8,106 nucleotides of DNA from an uncultured Flavobacteriales bacterium (GCA_913047525.1 CAJWUS010000059.1:1-8106); one strand, 5' to 3'; counted from the first letter of the stretch, positions 1 through 7,081 are shown. The notes: a model not told the origin generated them from the letters alone. A program made the numbers and translations.

Positions 1-2
1 AT

Positions 3-629
3 TCTTCACTTACTACAATAGATACATTAGGAAGTTCTTTTTATATTGGAACTTGGCCAGTTGACAGCATGATTATGGTGTCAACAATTGGCGCGCCTTC
101 TGGGATTACTTTAGATTGTAATACTGCTAACTGTAGTTATGAAGGAGATGTTGTTGGATGTGCAAATGTATATGGAATTACAAATGATCCCGTAGGAGTT
201 TATCCAATTACAATAGAAGTAAATGTTTATACTCATGGTTCAATTACTTTTTTAGGATTCCCTGTTGCTGTAGAAACTGATCTGTATTCAGCCACTGGAT
301 CGTACGAAACTATTAAAGGTTATAATATTGTAGTTAATTCAGCAACTGGATTAGAGACTTTTCATCAAGAGGATTTTGTACTTTTTCAAAATACGCCAAA
401 TCCTTTTGCTGAATATACCAATATTCAATTTAATGCTCCAAAGTCTGATAATGTAGCATTTGAAGTTGTAGATATGTTTGGAAGAAGCGTTTATACTGAG
501 ATTATTGCTGCAACTAAAGGATTAAATACCTATCAGTTTAGCTATGATTTATCAGCAGGAATTTACATGTACAATATAAATAATGGAAAAAAAATTATTT
601 CTAAGCGTATGATAGTTGCCGAAAAATAA
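3..629 (+). CDS. T9SS-secreted surface protein, C-terminal part (5' end outside window)
   Basis: The frame is open from the first bases of the window, so this is the C-terminal 208 residues of a longer protein; the ATG at 69 is internal, not the start. The first ~120 visible residues are beta-rich, with a Cys pair in CNTANC and a stretch ending GVYPITIEVNVY, of the kind seen in Ig-like modules of Bacteroidota exoproteins. From about 375 to 626 lies a type A T9SS sorting domain: LFQNTPNPF, then VVDMFGRSVY, then LSAGIYMYNI, ending KRMIVAEK. In the known pathway this domain directs export across the outer membrane and is removed, often with attachment to lipopolysaccharide. The passenger's activity cannot be told because the N-terminus is missing. 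The stop codon overlaps the rnz ATG. High confidence for a secreted protein; function unknown. Confidence 0.9.
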   Translation, partial: SSLTTIDTLGSSFYIGTWPVDSMIMVSTIGAPSGITLDCNTANCSYEGDVVGCANVYGITNDPVGVYPITIEVNVYTHGSITFLGFPVAVETDLYSATGSYETIKGYNIVVNSATGLETFHQEDFVLFQNTPNPFAEYTNIQFNAPKSDNVAFEVVDMFGRSVYTEIIAATKGLNTYQFSYDLSAGIYMYNINNGKKIISKRMIVAEK

Positions 630-1549
630 TGTCATTCAAACTAACGATTTTAGGTTGTAATTCAGCAATTCCTACTCCCAAAAAAAATCCAACCGCTCAG
701 CTACTTAATGCAGATGAGCGGTTTTTTTTAATTGATTGCGGGGAAGGAACGCAAATACAATTGCTAAAAAACAAGATAAAGGCTCAGAGAATCAATCATA
801 TTTTTATCAGCCATTTGCATGGCGATCATTATTTCGGACTGATTGGGTTGATTAATACAATGCACCTTTTAGGCAGAACAACAGAGCTTAATCTGTATGC
901 TCATCAGCAACTAAAAGAAATTATTGATTTGCAATTCTCAGCTTCTAATACAGAGTTAAAATTTCCATTATTTTTTCATCCAATTCCACCTGATGAAGAG
1001 AAAGTTCTTTATGAAGATGAGAGTATTATTATTCACAATTTAGTTTTAAAACATAGTATTCCTTCAAGTGGTTTTCTGTTTAAAGAAAAGAAAAAAGCCA
1101 AGAATATTATTAAAACAAAAATTGAAGAATATGAAATTCCTATTGACCAATTATCAAGTATAAAAAATGGTGCAGATTTTAAAAGCAAAGAAGGAAAGAT
1201 TATCAAAAATAAGGAATTAACCACTATTGCAAAGTCACCACATTCCTATGCTTTTTGTTCTGACACGACACTAGTTGAAGAAAATATTGCAATAATTAAA
1301 GGAGTAACCCTTTTATACCATGAAGCAACTTTCATGAAAGATTTAGTGGAAAAAGCCAGGCAAACAGGGCATTCCACAACAATTGATGCAGCAACTATGG
1401 CAAAAAAAGCAGAAGTAAAAAAATTAGTAATTGGTCATTTCTCATCTCGCTATAACGATTTAGAAGAATTATTAGCAGAAACAAAATCTGTTTTTACAAA
1501 TACTTATTTAGCAACTGATGGAGGCACTTTCGATTTTGATACAATTTAA
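629..1549 (+). CDS. rnz: Ribonuclease Z (tRNA 3' endonuclease)
   Basis: RNase Z cuts precursor tRNAs just after the discriminator base to make the 3' end, using a two-zinc metallo-beta-lactamase fold in the cytoplasm. The 306 residues match the short bacterial form of about 300-310. Visible motifs are CGEGTQ (37-42), the zinc motif HLHGDH (His62, His64, Asp66, His67), His142 in LKHSIPSSGF, Asp212 in CSDTT, the HEAT motif at 231-234, His248 in TGHST, and His270 in GHFSSRY, so the catalytic set is complete. The Lys-rich segment around 152-180 sits where the family carries its variable tRNA-binding arm. The ATG shares one base with the preceding stop (TAATG), and no promoter is seen just upstream, so expression probably depends on transcription and translation of the surface-protein gene before it. 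Confidence 0.97.
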   Translation: MSFKLTILGCNSAIPTPKKNPTAQLLNADERFFLIDCGEGTQIQLLKNKIKAQRINHIFISHLHGDHYFGLIGLINTMHLLGRTTELNLYAHQQLKEIIDLQFSASNTELKFPLFFHPIPPDEEKVLYEDESIIIHNLVLKHSIPSSGFLFKEKKKAKNIIKTKIEEYEIPIDQLSSIKNGADFKSKEGKIIKNKELTTIAKSPHSYAFCSDTTLVEENIAIIKGVTLLYHEATFMKDLVEKARQTGHSTTIDAATMAKKAEVKKLVIGHFSSRYNDLEELLAETKSVFTNTYLATDGGTFDFDTI

Positions 1550-1555
1550 AATCTA

Positions 1556-1585
1556 TTTTATGTTGCTTAAAAAAAGATATATTTG
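1556..1585 (+). promoter_or_regulatory. Bacteroidota-type promoter for the SprB-repeat protein gene
   Basis: TATATTTG at 1578-1585 fits the Bacteroidota -7 consensus TAnnTTTG exactly. The -33 side is weak: only a TTTT at 1556-1559 lies at an acceptable spacing of 18. Transcription would begin roughly at 1590-1593, about 18 bases before the ATG at 1610. The TTG of this box (1583-1585) is in frame with the gene and could be mistaken for its start codon. Confidence 0.55.
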
Positions 1586-1609
1586 CAAAGTTTTATATTA
1601 AAAATTCAG

Positions 1610-3283
1610 ATGAAAAAGATAGTTTACTTATTTCTCATAATGTGTTTCTCTATAAGTTCGAATGGGCAATGTATAGATTCCTTAATTATTTTTTTTACTA
1701 ATTACACGGCATCCCTTTCTTGCTATGGAGAACTAACAGCCATTACCGCTAACATTTCAGGAGGCGTTACCGCTAGTGGAAATTATACTATTTTGTGGGA
1801 TAATGGAGACACTATAAATCAAACAATTTTAGGTGGTGGTACACATCAAATTTTAGTAAGAGATGATGTAGGATGTGAGGATTCTGCAAGTGTTCTTATT
1901 TTCAGCCCTGACCCATTAGTTGTAGATACTAATGCTACAAACCCAACATGCTTAGGAAATGATGGCCTTATTGACGTTGTGGTTACTGGCGGTACTTTAC
2001 CTTATCAGTACCAATGGAGCACAGGTGTAGTAGGAACTTCTGTATCTGGACTTTTTGCAGGAACTTATTGGGTAATCGTTACAGATTCTTGTGGGATAAA
2101 AGATTCATTAGGAATTGTATTAGCTCCCTACATTTCTACATTAAATATTGATAACTTTAATTCAACACAACCCTCTTGTGCTAATAATGATGGGGCAATT
2201 GATATAACAGTTAGTGGAGGTTTTATGCCTTATACCTATCTTTGGAGTGATAGTATTGGAACAACAACTGAGGATATTTCTGGATTAGGATATGGAAGTT
2301 ATACTGTCTTAATTACTGATGCTTGTGGACTTACAACTACAGCAACTTATACGCTCACCCAAATGCCAAATACTGTTTCATCTAGTGGATTTTATGATTA
2401 TTTATCTCTGTGGTCATCCATTTCAGTTAGTGGTTCCAACCCCCCTTTTACTATTAATTGGACTAGCATTTCCATGACTGGAGATTCCATACAAGGGTTA
2501 TGTGAAGGAAACTATCCCATTACAGTTACCGATAGTTTGAATTGTGAAGATACATTTTCGGTGGATGTTTTTTATAATATTAATCAGTTGGTAAATGCTT
2601 CAACTTCAACCGTAATTGATACAAGTTGGGGAATGGAACCTTTTTCTTATCTTTGGTCAAACGGACAAATAACCCCTCATGCCGATAGTTTATGTGATGG
2701 AACGCATTCCGTTACCGTAACTGCAAATGGTGGACCTTTTGCATGTCCCTATACTGAAGGATTTACAATAGATCCTATTACTGTTATACTTAATCATGAT
2801 GATGCAATAGTGGATTGTGAATATGATATTCCTCTTGAGGGTATTATAATTATTGTAAATCCGGACGGAGGAACACCTAATTATTCATTTCTTTGGTCTA
2901 CTGGTGATACTATTGATAGAATAAAAGATAATCTTCATCCTGGGAAATATTATGTTAGTGTTTTCGACAATAATGGCTGCCAACTCGATACTTCTATTAA
3001 TATTTCTGCATTAGGCCCAGATTGTATTCCAAATGTATTTACACCAAATAATAGCGGTACAAATAATGTATGGGAGTTAGAAAATGCTTTCCTATATAAA
3101 GAATCTACTATCACTATTTATGGAAGATTTGGTAAAAAGGTGTATGAATCAGTTGGGTATGACACCCCTTGGGATGGAACCAACAACAAGGGGAGAGCCG
3201 TTCCAGACGGAACGTATTTCTACATTATTAATTTAGGGAATGGGCACGATCCTATAAGAGGAACAGTTACTATTATCCGATAA
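1610..3283 (+). CDS. Cell-surface protein with SprB-like repeats and type B T9SS sorting domain
   Basis: This 557-residue protein starts at the ATG of 1610. An in-frame TTG at 1583 is rejected because it lies in the -7 promoter box and would put nine residues before an otherwise standard signal peptide (MKKIVYLFLIMCFSISSNGQ, residues 1-20). The body holds about six SprB-like repeats of 60-70 residues (roughly 35-97, 109-170, 186-250, 256-320, 327-388, 398-466). The consensus is a Cys and a short acidic segment, then GG-x-x-PY-x-Y-x-W, then GxYxVxVTD and a Cys. Residues 472-557 form a CHU_C type B sorting domain: IPNVFTPNNSG, ITIYGRFGKKVY, YDTPWDGTNNKGRAVPDGTY, GTVTIIR. SprB is the mobile gliding adhesin of Flavobacterium, but this protein is far shorter, so a fixed adhesin or matrix protein is equally likely. 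Type B cargo usually needs an SprF-like partner, and none is encoded here. Confidence 0.92.
   Translation: MKKIVYLFLIMCFSISSNGQCIDSLIIFFTNYTASLSCYGELTAITANISGGVTASGNYTILWDNGDTINQTILGGGTHQILVRDDVGCEDSASVLIFSPDPLVVDTNATNPTCLGNDGLIDVVVTGGTLPYQYQWSTGVVGTSVSGLFAGTYWVIVTDSCGIKDSLGIVLAPYISTLNIDNFNSTQPSCANNDGAIDITVSGGFMPYTYLWSDSIGTTTEDISGLGYGSYTVLITDACGLTTTATYTLTQMPNTVSSSGFYDYLSLWSSISVSGSNPPFTINWTSISMTGDSIQGLCEGNYPITVTDSLNCEDTFSVDVFYNINQLVNASTSTVIDTSWGMEPFSYLWSNGQITPHADSLCDGTHSVTVTANGGPFACPYTEGFTIDPITVILNHDDAIVDCEYDIPLEGIIIIVNPDGGTPNYSFLWSTGDTIDRIKDNLHPGKYYVSVFDNNGCQLDTSINISALGPDCIPNVFTPNNSGTNNVWELENAFLYKESTITIYGRFGKKVYESVGYDTPWDGTNNKGRAVPDGTYFYIINLGNGHDPIRGTVTIIR
1712..3007 (+). repeat. Array of about six degenerate SprB-like protein repeats
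   Basis: Protein-level tandem repeats inside the surface-protein gene, at roughly 1712-1900, 1934-2119, 2165-2359, 2375-2569, 2588-2773 and 2801-3007. Units 2 and 3 are closest to consensus (NPTCLGNDGLIDVVVTGG and PSCANNDGAIDITVSGG, followed by LPYQYQW and MPYTYLW). Units 4 and 5 have lost the opening Cys and most of the GG-x-x-PY motif. The DNA itself is not visibly repetitive, which points to old duplications rather than recent expansion. Confidence 0.75.
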
Positions 3284-3354
3284 TTATAAAACTGGATAAG
3301 GTTGTCAAGATCATTTTTAAAAAATGTAAGATCTGCATGCCTTCTTTCACTATC

Positions 3355-3504
3355 TGAGATTTTGACGACTCTACTTTTAGTTTTTTGGAAAATTCTACAC
3401 ATGAGTTTACTTCCTCAGGAAGTTTTGAGGTAATGCTGGTTGCGGCAGATAACAATAATTCAAGACTGTATTCTTTTGAAACGCATAAGAAACATAAAAT
3501 ATAG
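3355..3504 (+). pseudogene. Probable relic of a PKD domain from a decayed surface-protein gene
   Basis: Between the two convergent genes, the + strand frame from 3358 to the TAG at 3502-3504 is open for 48 codons with no good start. It reads DFDDSTFSFLENSTHEF followed by TSSGSFEVMLVAADNNN. This lines up end to end with the PKD pattern W-DFGDG-(x)n-NPTHTF-xxxGxYxVxLxxxD. The codon just before DFDD, where PKD domains carry their conserved Trp, is TGA (3355-3357), one base from TGG. I infer a gene fragment inactivated by nonsense mutation and truncation. PKD domains are common in T9SS cargo, which fits the neighbouring surface-protein gene. I cannot see a matching upstream part in any frame. The rest of 3284-3555 holds no gene, RNA or clear terminator. 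The alternative is a chance resemblance. Confidence 0.42.
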
Positions 3505-3555
3505 AACAAAATTAAACTCACTTACCTATATTGGAATTAGTACCTCAACACATCA

Positions 3556-6336
3556 TTAAATTAGTTTCTTTTTCAAAAACTTTGCTGTAAGCGATTTCTT
3601 ATTTTTTATTAGCATTTCAGGAGTGCCTTCAAAAACAACTTTTCCGCCTTTATCACCACCTTCTGGGCCAAGGTCAATTACCCAATCGGCACATTTTATA
3701 ACATCCATATTATGCTCAATGCAAATAATGGAGTGTCCTTTTTCAATAAGTGCATAAAAGGAGTTAAGTAGTTTGTTTATATCATGGAAATGCAAGCCAG
3801 TGGTTGGCTCATCAAAAATAAAAAGTACTTTTTCTGGGGTGTTTCCTTTCCCTAAGAAAGAGGCGAGTTTTATCCTTTGCGCTTCACCGCCACTTAGGGT
3901 GTTGGAGGATTGTCCCAAAGCCACATAATCCAAACCAACTTGCTGTAATGGGATTAATTTTAAAGCGATTCTATCTGCTTTATTCTCAGTAAAAAAATCA
4001 ATGGCTTCTTCAATCGTAAGTTTCAAAATGTCTGCTATATTTTTATCATGGAATTTTATTTCCAAAATTTTATCTTTATACCTTTCTCCTTTACAATCCT
4101 CACAAAGCAGATGCACATCCGCCATAAATTGCATTTCAACTGTTATTTCTCCCTCTCCATGGCAATGTTCACATCTTCCACCATCTACATTAAAAGAAAA
4201 GAATCCACTTTTGTAATTCCTGCTTTTTGCCAGTGGCTGGTTTGCAAACAAATTCCGAATATCATCAAATGCTTTTATATAAGTTACCGGATTAGAACGA
4301 GAAGATTTTCCAATGGGATTTTGGTCGATAAACTCAATTTCTTTCAAACTTTCCGTATCCACAGAAATTTTATCAAAACTCCCCAATTTCTTACCAAAAA
4401 TTCCTAAATGATTAGAGATGGCAGGATATAGCACTTGCTTTATTAGGGAAGTTTTTCCTGAGCCACTAACCCCTGTAATTAAAGTGAGTCCATTTAATGG
4501 AAAATCAACATTCACATTTTGTAAATTGTTTTGCCGTATTCCTTCCATTCGAATTTTATTATTCAATATTCTTCTGTTCTCAGGCAGAGGAATTTGAAGT
4601 TTCCCACTCAAATATTTTGCGGTCAAACTATTTTTACTTTTTGCAATATCTTTTAACTTTCCTTGATAAACCAATTCTCCACCATTTCTTCCAGCATTCG
4701 GTCCAAGGTCAATTATTTGGTCGGCACTACCCATAACTTCCTCATCATGCTCCACCACAATTACAGTATTGTTTATATCCCTTAATTGATGTAAGACTGT
4801 AATTAATTTTTGCGTGTCGTTAGGATGTAAGCCAATGCTTGGCTCATCCAAAATATACATAGAGCCCACCAAACTACTTCCCAATGAAGTGGCTAAATTG
4901 ATGCGTTGGGATTCCCCACCAGAAAGAGTATTTGAGGGGCGAGAAAGGGTAAGGTAAGAAAGTCCAACATTGTAAAGATATGCCAAACGATTCTTTATTT
5001 CAATAACTAATCTATCGGTAATTTCTTTGTCATGATTGTTTAGTTTTAGCTGATTAAAGAACTTTATTGCTTGCTCAATATTCATGCTTATAATATCATT
5101 AATTGATTTCTTGTTAATTTTCACATAATGCGCTTGTTTTCTTAGTCGTGAACCATTACATGCTGTGCATTTGGTTTTTCCTCTATATCTTGCAACTATT
5201 ACTCTGTTTTGTATCTTGTATTTGTCGCTTTCCAATTTTGCAAAAAACTGATTTATTCCTTTGCATTTCTCTCTCCCATTCCACAAAATATCTAATTCTT
5301 CCTTTTTCAACTCATTATAAGCTCTGTGTATGGGAAAATCAAAATCACTTGATTTTAATATAAATCTATCTTTCCATTTTCCCAATTTCTCTCCTTTCCA
5401 GCAACTTATCGCCCCCTGATAAACCGAAAGTGTCTTGTTTGGCACTACCTTATTTTTATCCACACCTAACATACTTCCAAACCCTTCACATTGGGAGCAA
5501 GCACCATAAGGGTTATTGAAAGAAAATAAATGAATAGATGGTTTTTCAAACTCTATTCCATCCATCTCAAATTGGTTAGAAAAAGTATAATCTTTCCCCT
5601 CTATTTCTATTCTACAATCTCCATTCCCTTCATAAAATGCAGTTTGAATAGAATCTGAAATTCTATTTTTATTATCGTCATTATTATCGGTTATTATTCT
5701 ATCAACTACAATAAAAACATCTTCCTGTTTTACTTTGAATTTTTGCTCAATTAATTGTTGGATTTTACTTATTTTTCCATTTATCCGAACCCTTGAAAAC
5801 CCCTGTTGTTGCAATACGGAAAGAATCTCATTTCCATTTCTGCTACTTTTATAGTTTGCCAGAATAATACATTTGGTATTTTTAGGGAAATTAAGGATGA
5901 GGTCACATATATCACTTACACTATCTTTACATACCAGTTTCCCTGAAATAGGGGAGATTGTTTTACCAATCCGAGCAAATAAAAGGCGTAAATAATCATT
6001 AATTTCAGTAGTAGTTCCAACTGTAGATCTTGGATTTTTCGAAATTACTTTCTGTTCAATTGCGATGGCTGGGCAAATTCCTTTTATTTCATCTACATCT
6101 GGTTTTTGGAGTTTCCCTAAAAACTGTCTGGCATAAGAAGATAAACTTTCAATATATCTTCTTTGTCCCTCAGCAAAAAGGGTGTCGAAAGCCAAAGTAG
6201 ATTTTCCAGAACCAGAAACCCCAGAAATCACCACCATTTTATTTTTTGGAATACTAAGCGAAATGTTTTTTAAGTTATGCAACTTTGCGCCCTTAATAAT
6301 GATGTCTTTTTGTGTATTTTCTTCTACTTTTGTCAT
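3556..6336 (-). CDS. uvrA: UvrABC system protein A (excision nuclease ATPase)
   Basis: UvrA is the damage-sensing ATPase of nucleotide excision repair; as a dimer it scans DNA and loads UvrB. I place the start at the ATG of 6336 (926 residues): the frame continues to an in-frame TTG at 6369, but that lies upstream of the mapped -7 box. Domain order, in residues: Walker A GVSGSGKS (39-46); UvrB-binding and insertion region; CSQC (280-283); CTACNG (390-395); signature LSGGES (471-476); Walker B YILDEPS (494-500); second Walker A GVSGSGKT (622-629); zinc module CEHC (722-725) and CEDC (745-748); LSGGEA (814-819); Walker B LFIFDEPTTG (838-847). Both ATPase halves look complete. Zinc finger 1 lacks its first CxxC: the usual CPxCG position reads NQFEMDGIEF. 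From memory this also occurs in other Bacteroidota UvrA proteins. It runs opposite to, and shares its promoter region with, the sigma factor gene. Confidence 0.97.
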   Translation of the reverse strand: MTKVEENTQKDIIIKGAKLHNLKNISLSIPKNKMVVISGVSGSGKSTLAFDTLFAEGQRRYIESLSSYARQFLGKLQKPDVDEIKGICPAIAIEQKVISKNPRSTVGTTTEINDYLRLLFARIGKTISPISGKLVCKDSVSDICDLILNFPKNTKCIILANYKSSRNGNEILSVLQQQGFSRVRINGKISKIQQLIEQKFKVKQEDVFIVVDRIITDNNDDNKNRISDSIQTAFYEGNGDCRIEIEGKDYTFSNQFEMDGIEFEKPSIHLFSFNNPYGACSQCEGFGSMLGVDKNKVVPNKTLSVYQGAISCWKGEKLGKWKDRFILKSSDFDFPIHRAYNELKKEELDILWNGREKCKGINQFFAKLESDKYKIQNRVIVARYRGKTKCTACNGSRLRKQAHYVKINKKSINDIISMNIEQAIKFFNQLKLNNHDKEITDRLVIEIKNRLAYLYNVGLSYLTLSRPSNTLSGGESQRINLATSLGSSLVGSMYILDEPSIGLHPNDTQKLITVLHQLRDINNTVIVVEHDEEVMGSADQIIDLGPNAGRNGGELVYQGKLKDIAKSKNSLTAKYLSGKLQIPLPENRRILNNKIRMEGIRQNNLQNVNVDFPLNGLTLITGVSGSGKTSLIKQVLYPAISNHLGIFGKKLGSFDKISVDTESLKEIEFIDQNPIGKSSRSNPVTYIKAFDDIRNLFANQPLAKSRNYKSGFFSFNVDGGRCEHCHGEGEITVEMQFMADVHLLCEDCKGERYKDKILEIKFHDKNIADILKLTIEEAIDFFTENKADRIALKLIPLQQVGLDYVALGQSSNTLSGGEAQRIKLASFLGKGNTPEKVLFIFDEPTTGLHFHDINKLLNSFYALIEKGHSIICIEHNMDVIKCADWVIDLGPEGGDKGGKVVFEGTPEMLIKNKKSLTAKFLKKKLI

Positions 6337-6356
6337 TCTGATTTTTACGGAATTGG

Positions 6357-6389
6357 CAAATTTAGACAATAAGCTTTGTATATTTCAAA
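6357..6389 (-). promoter_or_regulatory. Promoter of uvrA (minus strand)
   Basis: Read on the minus strand this is TTTG (6389-6386), 21 bases, then TAAATTTG (6364-6357), a full match to the Bacteroidota -33/-7 pattern. Transcription should start near 6350, leaving a leader of about 14 bases before the ATG at 6336. This decides the uvrA start, since the in-frame TTG at 6367-6369 would be untranscribed. Confidence 0.7.
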
Positions 6390-6406
6390 AAGTTGTACTA
6401 TATTTG
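6375..6406 (+). promoter_or_regulatory. Promoter of the ECF sigma factor gene
   Basis: TTTG at 6375-6378, a 20-base spacer, then TATATTTG at 6399-6406 make a full Bacteroidota-type promoter pointing toward the sigma gene. The leader would be about 80 bases long, much longer than at the other genes here. The span overlaps that of the uvrA promoter on the opposite strand: each -33 element lies in the spacer of the other promoter. Confidence 0.7.
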
Positions 6407-6420
6407 AACTTTAATTCAAA
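6403..6420. repeat. Inverted repeat TTTGAA-N6-TTCAAA over the sigma promoter start site
   Basis: TTTGAA (6403-6408) and TTCAAA (6415-6420) are perfect inverted arms six bases apart. They cover the end of the -7 box and the expected start of transcription. A third copy of the half-site, TTCAAA, lies at 6384-6389 in the spacer of the sigma promoter and at the -33 element of uvrA. This could be an operator for a dimeric regulator. In AT-rich DNA, arms of six bases can arise by chance, so support is modest. Confidence 0.3.
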
Positions 6421-6456
6421 CCAATTTTAACTAAAAACAAGATTATAGAAGCATAA

Positions 6457-6491
6457 CTACTTTATAAAATTTATTAACCAAAATAAAGTAG
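6457..6491 (+). promoter_or_regulatory. Leader hairpin ending two bases before the sigma start codon
   Basis: CTACTTTAT (6457-6465) and ATAAAGTAG (6483-6491) are perfect 9-base inverted arms around a 17-base AT-rich loop. The second arm ends two bases before the ATG at 6494, so in the mRNA the hairpin would sit where the ribosome binds. The stem is mostly A-U and thus weak, so it could open with temperature or ribosome loading. It could also act as a DNA operator. Confidence 0.45.
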
Positions 6492-6493
6492 AT

Positions 6494-7081
6494 ATGTTAT
6501 TGATTAATCTGTCCGATAGTGAATTAGTTGCCCTTTACCTAAAAGGAGATTCCAAAAGTTTTGAAGCCCTAATACAAAAGCACAATAATAAGATTTATGC
6601 TTTTATATTATCTAAAATCAGAAATAGAGATCTTGCAGAAGATATTTTCCAGGATACTTTTATTAGAGTAATTAATTCCCTGCAAAAAGGAAAATATAAT
6701 GAAGAGGGCAAGTTCCTGCCTTGGGTAATGCGTATTGCTAACAACTTAGTAATTGATTATTTCCGTAAAAGTAAAAAAATGCGAGCTATTGCACCAACGG
6801 ATGACTTTGATATTTTTGATATTCTGCAAGATGGCGAAAAAAATATAGAAGATAATTTAGTAAACAACCAAATTCATAAAGATTTAAGAAAACTAATTGA
6901 GCATTTACCGGAGGATCAGAAGGAAGTTTTGAAAATGCGTTATTATGCAGAGTTGAGCTTTAAAGAAATTTCAGAAAGTACAGGAGTAAGCATTAATACG
7001 GCTCTTGGAAGAATGCGTTATGCACTTATTAATTTGCGAAAACTTATTGATTCGCATCAAGTAGATTTGCAAATAAGCTAA
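6494..7081 (+). CDS. ECF-type RNA polymerase sigma factor (RpoE-like)
   Basis: This 195-residue cytoplasmic protein has the two-domain layout of extracytoplasmic-function sigma factors. Region 2 (about 22-95) includes RDLAEDIFQDTFIRVI, which binds core polymerase, and GKFLPWVMRIANNLVIDYFR, which contacts and melts the -10 element. A short acidic linker (about 97-130) follows, then region 4 (about 137-185) with LPEDQKEVLKMRYYAELS and the helix-turn-helix FKEISESTGVSINTALGRM, which reads the -35 element. No anti-sigma gene with a membrane segment lies next to it. The only close + strand neighbour is a 69-residue protein starting 73 bases downstream. It is divergent from uvrA and has a long leader with a hairpin before the ATG. 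From memory the LGRMRYALINLRK end is typical of a widespread Bacteroidota sigma type. Its target genes cannot be told from the sequence. Confidence 0.93.
   Translation: MLLINLSDSELVALYLKGDSKSFEALIQKHNNKIYAFILSKIRNRDLAEDIFQDTFIRVINSLQKGKYNEEGKFLPWVMRIANNLVIDYFRKSKKMRAIAPTDDFDIFDILQDGEKNIEDNLVNNQIHKDLRKLIEHLPEDQKEVLKMRYYAELSFKEISESTGVSINTALGRMRYALINLRKLIDSHQVDLQIS

Noticed and set aside
3272..3284. Palindrome ATTATC-C-GATAAT over the stop codon of the surface-protein gene
   Set aside because: A one-base loop cannot form a hairpin, there is no T run after it, and it is AT-rich enough to be chance.
3220..3402. Open frame of 60 codons on the minus strand over the end of the surface-protein gene
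   Set aside because: About a third of it is antisense to the conserved CHU_C domain, and it shows no family features.
3409..3426. Hairpin ACTTCC-TCA-GGAAGT followed by TTTT as a terminator for the surface-protein gene
   Set aside because: The stem has only six pairs, the T run is four bases, and it is over 120 bases past the stop. It also falls within the PKD-like coding relic, so it may be incidental.
3273..3521. Open frame of 82 codons on the minus strand between the surface-protein gene and uvrA
   Set aside because: It begins with GTG, has no promoter of the TAnnTTTG type, runs into the end of the opposite-strand gene, and the protein resembles nothing I know. The PKD-like reading on the + strand explains the same bases better.
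6367..6369. TTG as the start of uvrA, adding 11 residues
   Set aside because: It lies upstream of the -7 box TAAATTTG on the minus strand, and the ATG at 6336 gives the usual UvrA N-terminus.
7033..7069. Second promoter for the small gene: TTTG, 25 bases, TAGATTTG inside the end of the sigma gene
   Set aside because: The spacing is longer than the usual 17-23 and such boxes occur by chance in AT-rich DNA; possible but not supported enough to list.
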